Shown: positions 47,325-54,781 of the stretch, in pieces
How positions within the stretch are numbered: the first letter of the stretch is position 1
How the letters are laid out: every line of letters starts with the position of its first letter
Origin: Solirubrobacteraceae bacterium
GTDB lineage: Bacteria > Actinomycetota > Thermoleophilia > Solirubrobacterales > Solirubrobacteraceae
Direction: 5' to 3'
Assembly (NCBI GenBank): GCA_016463765.1
Contig: JAEMQS010000009.1
Coordinates: 1 to 64,000, forward strand
DNA length: 64,000 bases
Notes under the pieces: model-generated
The model's input: only the letters and a program-made list of their open reading frames with translations
What the model was told of the DNA's origin: nothing
Database searches by the model: none
Made by a program: the position numbers and the translations under genes

Positions 47325-47882
47325 TCAGCAGAGCTTCGAGACGACGACCTCGACCTCGGTGCCGCCGTCGACCTCGGTCCCGGCGTCGGGCGAGGTCGAG
47401 CACACCGTCGTGTCGACGGGCAGGAGGTCGTCGAGGATGCTGCCGCCCTCCTCGATGCGGGGGCGCAGGCCGAGTTCTGCCAGCTGGTCGCGGGCCTCGT
47501 CGGCCGACAGGCCGATGAGATCGGGCACGCGCACCTGCTCCTGGCGGGTGATGCGGATCGCCGCCATCGCGGGCCGGCGGCGGCCCTGACTGGCGAGGAC
47601 GTCGACCACGTTGGTGCCGACATCGAGGGGGACGGTGGCCTCGAACGAGCCGTTCTGAACCGGGACGTCGTCGCCGAGGACTCGCACCTCGGCCGTCGAA
47701 GGAGTCACCCGGCCGGTCAGACGGATGGTGTCGTCGCGGACGATGGCGTTGTCCGCCGGAGCGGTCACGTTGAGCCGCACCCGCTCGGGCGGGGGCGGCG
47801 CCGGCGGGGAATCGGCGCTACAGCCTGGGGCCGCGAGGGCGATCACCAGGGAGATTGGCGCGTACACGCGACCACCAGTCAC
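47325..47882 (-). CDS. PASTA-domain lipoprotein
   Basis: 185 residues from GTG 47882. A short basic start (VTGGR) precedes a hydrophobic stretch with the lipobox LAAPGC, so Cys21 is the likely lipidated residue. Residues about 35-115 form an Ig-like beta domain (VRLNVTAPADNAIVRDDTIRLTGRV), and 120-185 form one PASTA domain (VRVPDLIGLSADEARDQLAELGLRPRI). PASTA domains bind peptidoglycan fragments. An ATG at 47921 in frame is possible, but it overlaps the divergent gene's start; the GTG has TACGCT 7 nt upstream. It converges on the kinase gene with 6 nt between, suggesting a cell-wall signalling pair. Confidence 0.8.
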   Translation of the reverse strand: MTGGRVYAPISLVIALAAPGCSADSPPAPPPPERVRLNVTAPADNAIVRDDTIRLTGRVTPSTAEVRVLGDDVPVQNGSFEATVPLDVGTNVVDVLASQGRRRPAMAAIRITRQEQVRVPDLIGLSADEARDQLAELGLRPRIEEGGSILDDLLPVDTTVCSTSPDAGTEVDGGTEVEVVVSKLC

Positions 47883-47889
47883 AGTTCCG

Positions 47890-47895
47890 AGCGTA
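47890..47895 (-). promoter_or_regulatory. -10 element TACGCT of the PASTA lipoprotein gene
   Basis: TACGCT ends 7 nt before GTG 47882. Confidence 0.5.
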
Positions 47896-47903
47896 CGCGG
47901 TGC

Positions 47904-47909
47904 TACCTT
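47904..47909 (+). promoter_or_regulatory. -10 element TACCTT of glycosidase-like paralogue 3
   Basis: TACCTT ends 10 nt before ATG 47920; back to back with the divergent hexamer at 47890-47895. Confidence 0.4.
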
Positions 47910-47919
47910 GACCCACTTC

Positions 47920-48942
47920 ATGGACCGACTTCACCGGCCTCAGCTTCTGCTGCTCGCAGCATTGGCGACAGCGGCCCTCATCGCCATCGCGCTCGCCACC
48001 GTCAGCGGCCCCGTCGCTGCCGTGCCCGACGCCGACGCCGCGACGAAGAAGCGTGGACCGTGGTACGCGCTGCAGGGCAGCGCCGACCCGCGCGAGGCGG
48101 AGATCGCCGGGCGTCTGGGCGCGAAGCTCGTCCGCGTCGAGTTCGACCTGCGCACGCCCGTCTCGAAGATGCGCGAGACCATGCAGATGTACGACCAGCG
48201 CAACATCCGCGTGCTGCTGCTCGCCGGGTTCGCCTTCCGTGTGGCCACGCCCCGGGAGGTGCAGAACCTGAAGGACTGGGCCAAGGCGTTCGGCCCCGGT
48301 GGCGAGCTGCGCAACAAGCCGGTCCTGCACATCGAGTTCGGCAACGAAACCGGCTTTGCCTACCACCGCACGAACCGGCGCGGCGGCGAGTACGCCCGGC
48401 GCTGCAAGCAGGCCAGCCAGATCATCCGCAGCGCCAACAGGCGAGTGAAGATCCTCTGCCAGGCCGACGACGGCAACACGGGCGACGGCTGGATCGCCGA
48501 CATGTTCAAGGCCGTCCCGAACCTCGACAAGTACGTCGACGGCTGGGTCATCCACCCGTACGGCAACACCTTCCGCCAGAAGATCGCGAACTACGTCCGC
48601 CAGCTGAAGGCCGCCGGCGCGTCGTCGAAGACGCCGATCGACATCACGGAGTTCGGCCTCGCGTCCGCCAACGGCCGCACGCTGGACACGAACTACGGCT
48701 TCCCGCGCAACCTGACGTACTCGCAGGCGTCGGCGCTGCTGCGCCGCTCGGTGCAGAGCATGCGCAAGCAGCTGAAGTCCCGGCTGCGCATGGTCGTCCT
48801 GTACCGGGCCCGCGACGGTGCGCCCGTCGGCGCGACGCCCGATCGCGAGGAGTACTTCGGCTTCGTCAACCACCTTGGCGAGCTGAAGGGCCCCTACGGG
48901 CAGACGGGCTCCACGCTGCTGCGCAGCTCCGCGGCACCCTGA
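47920..48942 (+). CDS. secreted clan-A glycosidase-like protein (distant paralogue 3)
   Basis: 340 residues with a signal or anchor (LLLLAALATAALIAIALATVSGPVAA). The TIM-barrel-like part has HIEFGNETGF (candidate acid/base Glu143) and DITEFGLAS (candidate nucleophile Glu244), the two clan-A positions also seen as WNEPN and LTETGG in the products of 5700-6605 and 13673-14575. Overall similarity to those is low, so this is a separate branch. Its substrate is unknown. The next gene starts 16 nt on. Confidence 0.7.
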   Translation: MDRLHRPQLLLLAALATAALIAIALATVSGPVAAVPDADAATKKRGPWYALQGSADPREAEIAGRLGAKLVRVEFDLRTPVSKMRETMQMYDQRNIRVLLLAGFAFRVATPREVQNLKDWAKAFGPGGELRNKPVLHIEFGNETGFAYHRTNRRGGEYARRCKQASQIIRSANRRVKILCQADDGNTGDGWIADMFKAVPNLDKYVDGWVIHPYGNTFRQKIANYVRQLKAAGASSKTPIDITEFGLASANGRTLDTNYGFPRNLTYSQASALLRRSVQSMRKQLKSRLRMVVLYRARDGAPVGATPDREEYFGFVNHLGELKGPYGQTGSTLLRSSAAP

Positions 48943-48958
48943 CCCATCGCCGCGCAGC

Positions 48959-49756
48959 ATGAGCGAGCAGCAGGGCGCAGTCTTCGCGCCGCACGAGGAC
49001 GGCGGATACGTGGCGACGGGTCTGGCCCGCGGCCCGTGGAACCCCGCCGAGGCACACGGCGGCGCTCCCGCCGCACTGCTGGCGGGAGCGATCGAGGCGC
49101 TTGACGGGGACTTCGCGGTGTCGCGGATCGCCTACGACTTCCTCGGCGCGGTGCCGCTGGACGTCCCGCTCCGCGTCGAGACCGCGGTCGTCAAGCCGGG
49201 CAGGCGGTTCCAGCTCGTCGACGCCGTGCTGCGCGGTCCCGACCGTGACCTGATGCGCGCGCAGGCCGTCCGGCTCGCGCGAGCGCCGCAGGACACGCCG
49301 CCGTCGCCGGGTCCCGCTGATCCGCCTCCGCGCGACGCCTTCGCCGACCATCCCGGCCTGACGCTCGATCCCGCGGCGGACCGGCCGCCGGGCTTCTTCC
49401 CTGACGCGATGGAGATCCGCATCGTCGACGGCGCGCCCGGCAGCGGCACGGCGACGGCCTGGTTCCGGTTGCGCGTCCCGGTCGTACCGGGCAGCGAGCC
49501 GACCCCGCTGCAGCGGGCGGTCGCCGCCGCCGACTTCGCCAACGGCGTCAGCTTCCGCGTGCCGTTCACCGAGTGGGTGTTCGTCAACTGCGACCTCACC
49601 GTCCACCTGTCGCGCGACCCGGTGGGCGAGTGGATCGCGATGGCGGCTCGCAGCGACCTCGGCGACGCGGGCGCCGGCCTTGCGGCGGGCACGCTGTTCG
49701 ACGACACCGGCCGCATCGGCACGGTCGCGCAGTCGCTGTTCGTGCAGCGGCGCTGA
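48959..49756 (+). CDS. TesB-like acyl-CoA thioesterase (double hotdog)
   Basis: 265 residues. Two hotdog halves: WNPAEAHGGAPAALLAGAIEAL with VSRIAYDFLGAVPLDVPLRVETAVVKPGRRFQLVDAVL, and a C-terminal FVNCDLTVHLSRDPVGEWIAMAARSDLGDAGAGLAAGTLFDDTGRIGTVAQSLFV. The latter is the characteristic end block of TesB/Acot8-like proteins (Asp and Gln/Thr positions kept). It probably hydrolyses acyl-CoA thioesters in the cytosol. It follows the glycosidase-like gene by 16 nt. Confidence 0.9.
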   Translation: MSEQQGAVFAPHEDGGYVATGLARGPWNPAEAHGGAPAALLAGAIEALDGDFAVSRIAYDFLGAVPLDVPLRVETAVVKPGRRFQLVDAVLRGPDRDLMRAQAVRLARAPQDTPPSPGPADPPPRDAFADHPGLTLDPAADRPPGFFPDAMEIRIVDGAPGSGTATAWFRLRVPVVPGSEPTPLQRAVAAADFANGVSFRVPFTEWVFVNCDLTVHLSRDPVGEWIAMAARSDLGDAGAGLAAGTLFDDTGRIGTVAQSLFVQRR

Positions 49757-49762
49757 CCCGGG

Positions 49763-49768
49763 TAGCGT
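49763..49768 (+). promoter_or_regulatory. -10 element TAGCGT, leaderless promoter
   Basis: TAGCGT ends 8 nt before ATG 49777. Confidence 0.5.
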
Positions 49769-49776
49769 TGCGCGCG

Positions 49777-50688
49777 ATGACGGCCCGTCGATCGATCCTG
49801 CTCGCCGTTCTGGCTTGCGCAGCGGCCCTGCTGAGCGTCGCGCCCGCCGCGCCTGCGTCCTCCGGGCCCGATCCCAGCACGTCGGTCACGCGGGGCGCCA
49901 CCGGCTCCCCGGCGGCGGGCACGCGGGTGACGTGGTGGCTGCCGGACCGGCCCGACGGGCGGCCCGCGCCGGTCGTCGTCGTCCTCCACGGCTTCGCCGC
50001 GCTGGACCCGGTGCTCTACGGCGCCACGATCCAGCACCTCTGGCGGCGCGGCTACGCCGTCGTGTACCCCCAGTTTCAGCGCGCCGACGCGGGGTTCCTG
50101 ACCGACACCGACCAGAACCGGTTCCTGGCGCGGGCGATCGACGCGACCGACGTCGCCCTCGACCGGCTCGGCAGCGCCGTCGACCGGGAGGACCTGGTCG
50201 TCTACGGCCACTCCCTCGGCGGGCTGCTCGCAGCCGCGTGGAACCCGTCGGGCGGCGCACGCGCCCGTGCGGCGGTCCTGGCGAACCCGTCGACGGCCAC
50301 CGAGATCCCAGCCGACGTGCCGGTCTCCATCACGCCGATCGACATCGCCGTGCTCGCTCCGCACGTCGACGTGCCCGTCTTCCTGCTCACCGGCGACCGC
50401 GACACGATCGCCCCACCGGCACAGGCGACCACGCTCTCCGACCAGCTCACCGCGGCCCCGTCGCGCGAGGTATGGCTGGCGCGCACCGACCTGCGCGGCT
50501 GGCCGCTCGTGTTCGCCGACCACGCCGCCCCGCTGAACGGCGCGCGCGGGCTGGGCGTCGGCCTCCTGGACCAGCGCTTCTACCACGCGGCGCTGGACCA
50601 GGCCCTCGGTGGCGCGACCACGCTGACGTTCGCGTTCGGTCGCCGCCCGTTCACCGGCGCGATCCGGCCGCCGCTGCGCCTGCGCTGA
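49777..50688 (+). CDS. secreted alpha/beta hydrolase
   Basis: 303 residues. Signal peptide SILLAVLACAAALLSVAPAAPAS, then an alpha/beta hydrolase: VVVVLHGFAAL (oxyanion strand), YGHSLGG (nucleophile Ser), LLTGDRDTIAPP (acid Asp) and FADHAAPL (His). It resembles Dienelactone hydrolase/chlorophyllase-like esterases. Exported, probably acting on small esters or lipids. The lipocalin gene begins 94 nt later. Confidence 0.85.
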   Translation: MTARRSILLAVLACAAALLSVAPAAPASSGPDPSTSVTRGATGSPAAGTRVTWWLPDRPDGRPAPVVVVLHGFAALDPVLYGATIQHLWRRGYAVVYPQFQRADAGFLTDTDQNRFLARAIDATDVALDRLGSAVDREDLVVYGHSLGGLLAAAWNPSGGARARAAVLANPSTATEIPADVPVSITPIDIAVLAPHVDVPVFLLTGDRDTIAPPAQATTLSDQLTAAPSREVWLARTDLRGWPLVFADHAAPLNGARGLGVGLLDQRFYHAALDQALGGATTLTFAFGRRPFTGAIRPPLRLR

Positions 50689-50782
50689 GCGCCAACGCGC
50701 CTGACTCGTCGCGTCGGCAACCACTCCGAGGATCGCGGTCGTACCACCCGCTGACCGACCTCGACCCTGTCCCGGAGACCGC

Positions 50783-51364
50783 ATGCCCAATCTTCTACGC
50801 CGCCTGTCCATCCCACTGCTCGCCGCCACCGCCATGTTCGCCCTGCCCGCCGGGGCGTCCGCCGCGGAGCCCATCCAGCCCGTCGAGCGGGTGGAGATCG
50901 ACCGCTACCTCGGCACGTGGAAGCAGCTGGCCGCGAAGCCGCAGTGGTTCGACGCCGGGTGCCTGGCGAACACGACCGCGGTGTACTCGCTGAACCCGGA
51001 CGGCACGGTCCGCGTGGCCAACCGCTGCAGCGGCCCGTTCAACTTCCCGATCTCGATCACCGGGCGTGCCCGGGTGGCCGACACGGACACCAACGCGCAG
51101 CTCGAGGTCACGTTCCTGAACATCGGCGGGCCGATCTACAGCGGCGTGAACTACGTCATCATCGGCCTCGCCGACGACTACTCGTGGGCGATCGTCGCCG
51201 ACCCCGCGCGGCGCTCGGCCTTCGTGCTCTCGCGCACCCCAACGCAGCCCGAGCCGGTCATCGCGGAGATCAAGTCGATCCTCACGGCCAACGGCATCGA
51301 CACCTGCCAGCTGAAGATCACGCCGCAGGCCGGCGGGGCGACGCGCTCCGGTTCGTTCTGCTGA
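50783..51364 (+). CDS. secreted lipocalin (Blc-like)
   Basis: 193 residues. A signal peptide (SIPLLAATAMFALPAGASA) is followed by a bacterial lipocalin: GTWKQLAAKPQWFDAGC (the GxW signature), SLNPDGTVRVANRC, GRARVADTDTNAQLEVTF and YVIIGLADDYSWAIVADPARRSAFVLSRTP, the last matching Blc. Such proteins bind hydrophobic ligands in a beta-barrel. It is not obviously lipidated, as there is no lipobox Cys after the signal. Four Cys may form disulfides. Confidence 0.9.
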   Translation: MPNLLRRLSIPLLAATAMFALPAGASAAEPIQPVERVEIDRYLGTWKQLAAKPQWFDAGCLANTTAVYSLNPDGTVRVANRCSGPFNFPISITGRARVADTDTNAQLEVTFLNIGGPIYSGVNYVIIGLADDYSWAIVADPARRSAFVLSRTPTQPEPVIAEIKSILTANGIDTCQLKITPQAGGATRSGSFC

Positions 51365-51368
51365 CCGC

Positions 51369-51713
51369 CTAGCGCGCGAGTGCCGCGGTCTGCTCCTCGG
51401 AGAGCAGCCGCGGCACGAGGCGGAACCGCACGCCCGCCTCGTCGACGCTGACGATCGACCCGGGGACGAACGCCGGGTCGGTGCGTGACCGGTGCTCGCG
51501 CGGGAGTGCGGGCAGGCCGAACATGCTCCTGGCGACCCGCGCGCCGTGCTGGCGCAGCGCGCGCTGCGCGTCCCGTTCGCTCAGCCGCCATCCGGCGGCG
51601 TGCAGCCGGCTGCCGTGCCACAGCTCCCACCGCCACCGGCGCAGGGCGATCCGCCCCGGTCGCATCGGGTGCAGCGTGTAGGTGAAGTCCAGGCCCTCGA
51701 CGGTGCCGAGCAC
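51369..51713 (-). CDS. small hypothetical protein
   Basis: 114 residues from GTG 51713 (VLGTVEGLDFTYTLHPMRPGRIALRRWRWELWHGSRL). Basic, with Trp-rich segments and no membrane segment; resembles actinobacterial DUF-type small proteins but I cannot place it. An alternative TTG start three codons upstream is possible; the GTG has TAAGTT 7 nt upstream. It converges on the lipocalin with 4 nt between. Confidence 0.6.
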   Translation of the reverse strand: MLGTVEGLDFTYTLHPMRPGRIALRRWRWELWHGSRLHAAGWRLSERDAQRALRQHGARVARSMFGLPALPREHRSRTDPAFVPGSIVSVDEAGVRFRLVPRLLSEEQTAALAR

Positions 51714-51720
51714 GCAGTGC

Positions 51721-51726
51721 AACTTA
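51721..51726 (-). promoter_or_regulatory. -10 element TAAGTT, leaderless promoter
   Basis: TAAGTT ends 7 nt before GTG 51713. Confidence 0.5.
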
Positions 51727-51994
51727 GCGAGGGGAAGCGGTGCGGGCGGCGTCGCGCGGGGGACACGCGACGCCGCCCACCCGCGTCAGCGCACGGCCGG
51801 ACCTCGCGGTGCGGCCCCGCGCGAGCGGATGCCGTAGGTGCGCACGGGGCGCAGAGCGAGGTCGGGGCCGGGCGACGGCATCGGGCTGTCCGGGCCCGGT
51901 GCGGTGGCGCAGCTCATATGGGGGAGTGCTGCGGTGATGGATCAAGCTTGCCGGTGGGGCGGTCCGCGTTCCGCTCACTGCGCGACTTGCGGTG

Positions 51995-52012
51995 TGTCGT
52001 GTGCGCGACAGA
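51995..52012. repeat. TGTC-N8-GACAGA element, copy 1
   Basis: TGTC and GACAGA separated by exactly 8 nt, the same spacing as the copies upstream of the genes at 52822 and 55486. Confidence 0.5.
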
Positions 52013-52016
52013 ACGA

Positions 52017-52042
52017 CGAAGCCCCGCCGGAGCGGGGCTTCG
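52017..52042 (-). terminator. terminator of the Calx-beta-like gene
   Basis: An 11-bp-type stem CGAAGCCCCGC / GCGGGGCTTCG with a 4-nt loop, 24 nt past the stop codon of the minus-strand gene at 52067, followed by a weakly T-rich run. Confidence 0.65.
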
Positions 52043-52066
52043 AACCATCGGGGTCGCGGGTGATGG

Positions 52067-52822
52067 TCAGCGGACGACGGGGCCCGTCGGCGTGGCACAG
52101 CTCACGCAGGCGCCGGCGGTGATGCCGGCATGCAGGATGGCGCTCGCGTCGTACGACGCCGCCGGATCCGGCGTGTGCTCGGGCTCAGTGGGGGCGGGCT
52201 GGGCGACCGTCTCGGGCAGCTGGGCGGGATCGACCGTCGTGGTGGTCTGCACGACCTGCGGACCGGGATCGGGGATCGGCGGGCCCGTCGGCAGCTCCTG
52301 CTGCGGCGGGACGTCGACGCACGCGCGGCACGGGGTCTCGAGGCCCCGGATGAGCTCGCCGGGAATGGTCACCTGCGCCGACGCGGTGCGCTCCGTGATC
52401 GCGGTCTCGGAGGAGAGCCGCGCCTTCATCTGCACCGTGAAGCGCTCGGTGTACTCGGGCCGGTCGTCCTTGTAGGCGAACAGCGGGATCGCGACCTCGA
52501 TCTTCTCGCCCTTGAAGGCCGTCTTGGTGACCTTGCGGCGGCGGTAGTCGCGGGGGCTGCGGAAGGTCGCCGATCCGTCGACGGTCTGCAGCGTGTACTC
52601 GCACCAGACATGACGACAGGTGGCGGTCCGGTATCGCATGACGCTCTTGCTGCCCTCCGGCAGCGTGACCGCGCTCGGCGCGAACCCGAGCAGCAGCGTG
52701 GCGGAGGCGGAATCGCCGACCGGCCCGGTGGGGCCGGCGTGTGCGGGGGCGGTGGTCACGGCGAACGCGGCGACGGTGAGGGCGGCGCTCGTGGAGAGGA
52801 GGGCTGCGGTGCGCTTGAGCAT
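52067..52822 (-). CDS. secreted Calx-beta-like protein
   Basis: 251 residues. Signal peptide (TAALLSTSAALTVAAFAVTTAPAHA). The domain at about 50-150 has the Calx-beta pattern: LPEGSKSVMRYRTATC, VDGSATFRSPRDYRRRKV, an EVAIPLFAYKDDRPEYTERFTVQM strand pair. The C-terminal third is Pro/Thr-rich and unstructured (PTGPPIPDPGPQVVQTTTTV), with paired Cys (CRAC, CVSC). Calx-beta domains often bind Ca2+ in repeat adhesins; here a single copy. A TGTC-N8-GACAGA element lies 58 nt upstream of the ATG. Confidence 0.75.
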   Translation of the reverse strand: MLKRTAALLSTSAALTVAAFAVTTAPAHAGPTGPVGDSASATLLLGFAPSAVTLPEGSKSVMRYRTATCRHVWCEYTLQTVDGSATFRSPRDYRRRKVTKTAFKGEKIEVAIPLFAYKDDRPEYTERFTVQMKARLSSETAITERTASAQVTIPGELIRGLETPCRACVDVPPQQELPTGPPIPDPGPQVVQTTTTVDPAQLPETVAQPAPTEPEHTPDPAASYDASAILHAGITAGACVSCATPTGPVVR

Positions 52823-52879
52823 GGCCCGCAGCCTGTTCTGCCTGGCGCTCGGTGTCCGCGCGGGTCGTGACGCTGGTTG

Positions 52880-52899
52880 TGTCGGGTGTGCGACAGAGG
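52880..52899. repeat. TGTC-N8-GACAGAGG element, copy 2
   Basis: TGTC (52880-52883) and GACAGAGG (52892-52899) with an 8-nt spacer, between the Calx-beta-like gene and the next upstream gene. Possible operator or promoter element. Confidence 0.5.
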
Positions 52900-52900
52900 G

Positions 52901-54364
52901 TCAGGGTCGGCTCTTGCCGGCGGCGCGTGCCTTCGCGAGCTTCTCCAGTCCCCGTTCGGCGATCTTGATCCAGGCGCGGGCAGTTTCGGCCTCCTCGCTC
53001 CGTCCACTGGGCACGGGTCTGCCCGCGATCGCAGTGAGGACGGCTTCGCCGCGCTCGGACCGCAGGTCGCCCAGGGTGCGCAACGCGTTCAGGTCGAGGT
53101 CCTCGTCGTCAAGGAGCTCGATCGCGACGTCGACCGCGCCGGGGTGCTTGACGTGCTCCAGCGCCCACAGCAGGTAGACGCGGTGGTAGCCATGCGCCCG
53201 ATCCCTAAGCAGCGCGGCGAGGGTGTCGAAATGCTCGTCCCGCGCGAGGGTGGAAAGCGCGCTGCCGAGCCCGGACTTCAAGCGACGTTGCGCGCCAACC
53301 GCTTCCGACGGACGGTTGTGCCCGTTGAGCGCGGGGTCGCGCATGGCGCCGAACATCTCGAGCAGCGGCGCGGCGGCGATCGCCCGCACCCGGCGGTCGG
53401 CCAGCGCCATGGCGAGGCTGGCCTGCAGGTCGGGGTCGCTGACCTGCTCGATGCCGCGCAGCAGGATGGGCGCGGCTGTTCGCGCGGCGGCGGTCGACGG
53501 CAGCGCACGCAGGCTGAACGCTTCCAGGTCGATGACGTCGAAGCCCGCGGCTTGGAGCTCCTCAACAATCGGCTTTGCCTCCAGCCGCGACGCGTCCTGC
53601 TGCGCGATGAGCGGATCGTCGGCGGTCCAGCGCAGCCGCTGGATGAGCAGCCAATCCCAGACCACCTCTCCATCGATGCCGCGAAAGTCGTCGATCAGCG
53701 GGCTCACCGCTTCGGCGTCACCCTCCTCGGCGAGCGCCTCGAGCTCCGCGAAGAGCCGGTCGTCGGCTTCGACGCGCCCGAACGTCGGATGCGCCGAGGA
53801 GATCGGGGCGTCGACGGCGGCCAGGTGCAGGGCACCGAGGGCGAACGCGGCGGCTTCGTCCGGCTCGTCGGTGAGCGCCGCCAGCCGCGCGCGAGCGACG
53901 GCGTACCGGAACCGCAGACCTCCGAGCAGCGGGTCGTCGGCAAGGAGCGTGTCGAGCGCCATCTCCGCTTCAGCCAGCAGGTCGGTGCGGCGCTCGCGCA
54001 GGATGAGCTCGGCGAGCTCGAGTTCGGACGTCCCGCTGATGTTCGTCCCGATCTCCGCGCGCAGCGATGCGCGGAAGAGTTCGAGTGCCGTGTCGACGTC
54101 TCCGGCGGCTGCGGCGCGTTGGGCGAGCGTGCTGTTCGCGACGCTCACGTCGAATGTCGAGTCGGGGTACTCGCTGACCACACGCCGCATGAGCGCCTCC
54201 CCGGCGTCGTGGAGCCTTGGGTCGTCGGCCTCGAGCAACGCGAGGCCCTTGATCCGGAGGTACTGCGGCCGGTTGTGTGCGGTCGCGCGGGAGAGCTTGC
54301 GCTCGAACAGCGCCTGCGCCTCGGCGTCCCAGTCGGCCGAGCGGTACCAGTCGTCGGCGCTCAC
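52901..54364 (-). CDS. large helical repeat (TPR/HEAT-like) protein
   Basis: 487 residues from GTG 54364 (VSADDWYRSADWDAEAQALFERKLSRA). Long runs of amphipathic helices (ALFERKLSRATAHNRPQYLRIKGLALLEADD, LAQRAAAAGDVDTALELFRASL, AEMALDTLLADDPLLGGLRFRYAVAR) suggest TPR-like repeats in the N-half and HEAT-like repeats in the C-half (YHRVYLLWALEHVKHPGAVDVAIELLDDEDL). No catalytic motif. An ATG four codons upstream is possible, but the GTG has TATGGT exactly 7 nt before it. Cytosolic scaffold is the likely role. Not co-transcribed with the Calx-beta-like gene, 78 nt downstream. Confidence 0.75.
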   Translation of the reverse strand: MSADDWYRSADWDAEAQALFERKLSRATAHNRPQYLRIKGLALLEADDPRLHDAGEALMRRVVSEYPDSTFDVSVANSTLAQRAAAAGDVDTALELFRASLRAEIGTNISGTSELELAELILRERRTDLLAEAEMALDTLLADDPLLGGLRFRYAVARARLAALTDEPDEAAAFALGALHLAAVDAPISSAHPTFGRVEADDRLFAELEALAEEGDAEAVSPLIDDFRGIDGEVVWDWLLIQRLRWTADDPLIAQQDASRLEAKPIVEELQAAGFDVIDLEAFSLRALPSTAAARTAAPILLRGIEQVSDPDLQASLAMALADRRVRAIAAAPLLEMFGAMRDPALNGHNRPSEAVGAQRRLKSGLGSALSTLARDEHFDTLAALLRDRAHGYHRVYLLWALEHVKHPGAVDVAIELLDDEDLDLNALRTLGDLRSERGEAVLTAIAGRPVPSGRSEEAETARAWIKIAERGLEKLAKARAAGKSRP

Positions 54365-54371
54365 GGGCCGA

Positions 54372-54377
54372 ACCATA
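54372..54377 (-). promoter_or_regulatory. -10 element TATGGT, leaderless promoter of the repeat protein
   Basis: TATGGT ends 7 nt before GTG 54364. The half-site GACAGAGG (54383-54390) is next to it. Confidence 0.5.
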
Positions 54378-54388
54378 GGCACGACAGA

Positions 54389-54439
54389 GGGGGTGTGCGC
54401 ATTTCGCGCCGTGTGGGGACGCGCAATGCACACACCCCC
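54389..54439. repeat. 20-bp imperfect inverted repeat
   Basis: Arms 54389-54408 and 54420-54439 match at about 18 of 20 positions with an 11-nt loop. It lies between the promoter of the repeat-protein gene and tRNA-Leu. Confidence 0.5.
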
Positions 54440-54449
54440 CGAAACGACT

Positions 54450-54475
54450 GCGGCCCCCGAATTCTCGGGGGCCGC
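54450..54475 (-). terminator. terminator of tRNA-Leu(CAG)
   Basis: An 11-bp perfect stem GCGGCCCCCGA / TCGGGGGCCGC with a 4-nt loop, 20 nt past the tRNA 3' end, followed by AGTCGTTTC on the minus strand. Confidence 0.65.
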
Positions 54476-54492
54476 GGCCAGCAGAACGTCTC

Positions 54493-54578
<86 letters not shown>

Positions 54579-54634
54579 GTGACGTGCGGGCGACGACGAT
54601 AGCGCACGGGGGCCTGCTACATTCCTCTGCCCGA

Positions 54635-54707
54635 GCCGCCATCGTCTAGGGGACTAGGACGCCGCCCTCTCACGGCGGAAACCGGGGTTCGAATCCCCGT
54701 GGCGGTA
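54635..54707 (+). tRNA. tRNA-Glu(CUC)
   Basis: Acceptor GCCGCCA/TGGCGGT (one G-T pair), the anticodon stem CCGCC/GGCGG with loop CTCTCAC giving CUC, and T-loop GGTTCGAATC. Confidence 0.95.
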
Positions 54708-54710
54708 CTC

Positions 54711-54746
54711 CGAAAGCTCCCGATATCCGGGAGCTTTCGTCGTTTT
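54711..54746 (+). terminator. intrinsic terminator of tRNA-Glu
   Basis: A 12-bp perfect stem CGAAAGCTCCCG / CGGGAGCTTTCG with a 5-nt loop, followed by TCGTTTT, 3 nt after the tRNA. Confidence 0.85.
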
Positions 54747-54755
54747 GCGTGGAAA

Positions 54756-54771
54756 CGCTTCCGCGGAAGCG
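54756..54771. repeat. interspersed palindrome, copy 3
   Basis: CGCTTCCGCGGAAGCG, the same 16-bp core as at 17378-17393 and 19317-19332. With copy 2 it also shares the flanks (AA before, CCTCG after), about 22 nt identical. Confidence 0.7.
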
Positions 54772-54781
54772 CCTCGGCCGA

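Larger units (their letters stand above)
51727..52066. other. 340-nt gene-free stretch with a hairpin, an operator-like repeat and a terminator
   Basis: No ORF here has convincing coding character. It holds a 13-bp perfect stem (GGGCGGCGTCGCG / CGCGACGCCGCCC, 51744-51778), one copy of a TGTC-N8-GACAGA repeat (51995-52012) and a 10-bp terminator stem (52017-52042). A small RNA is possible but I have no direct support for one. Confidence 0.5.
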
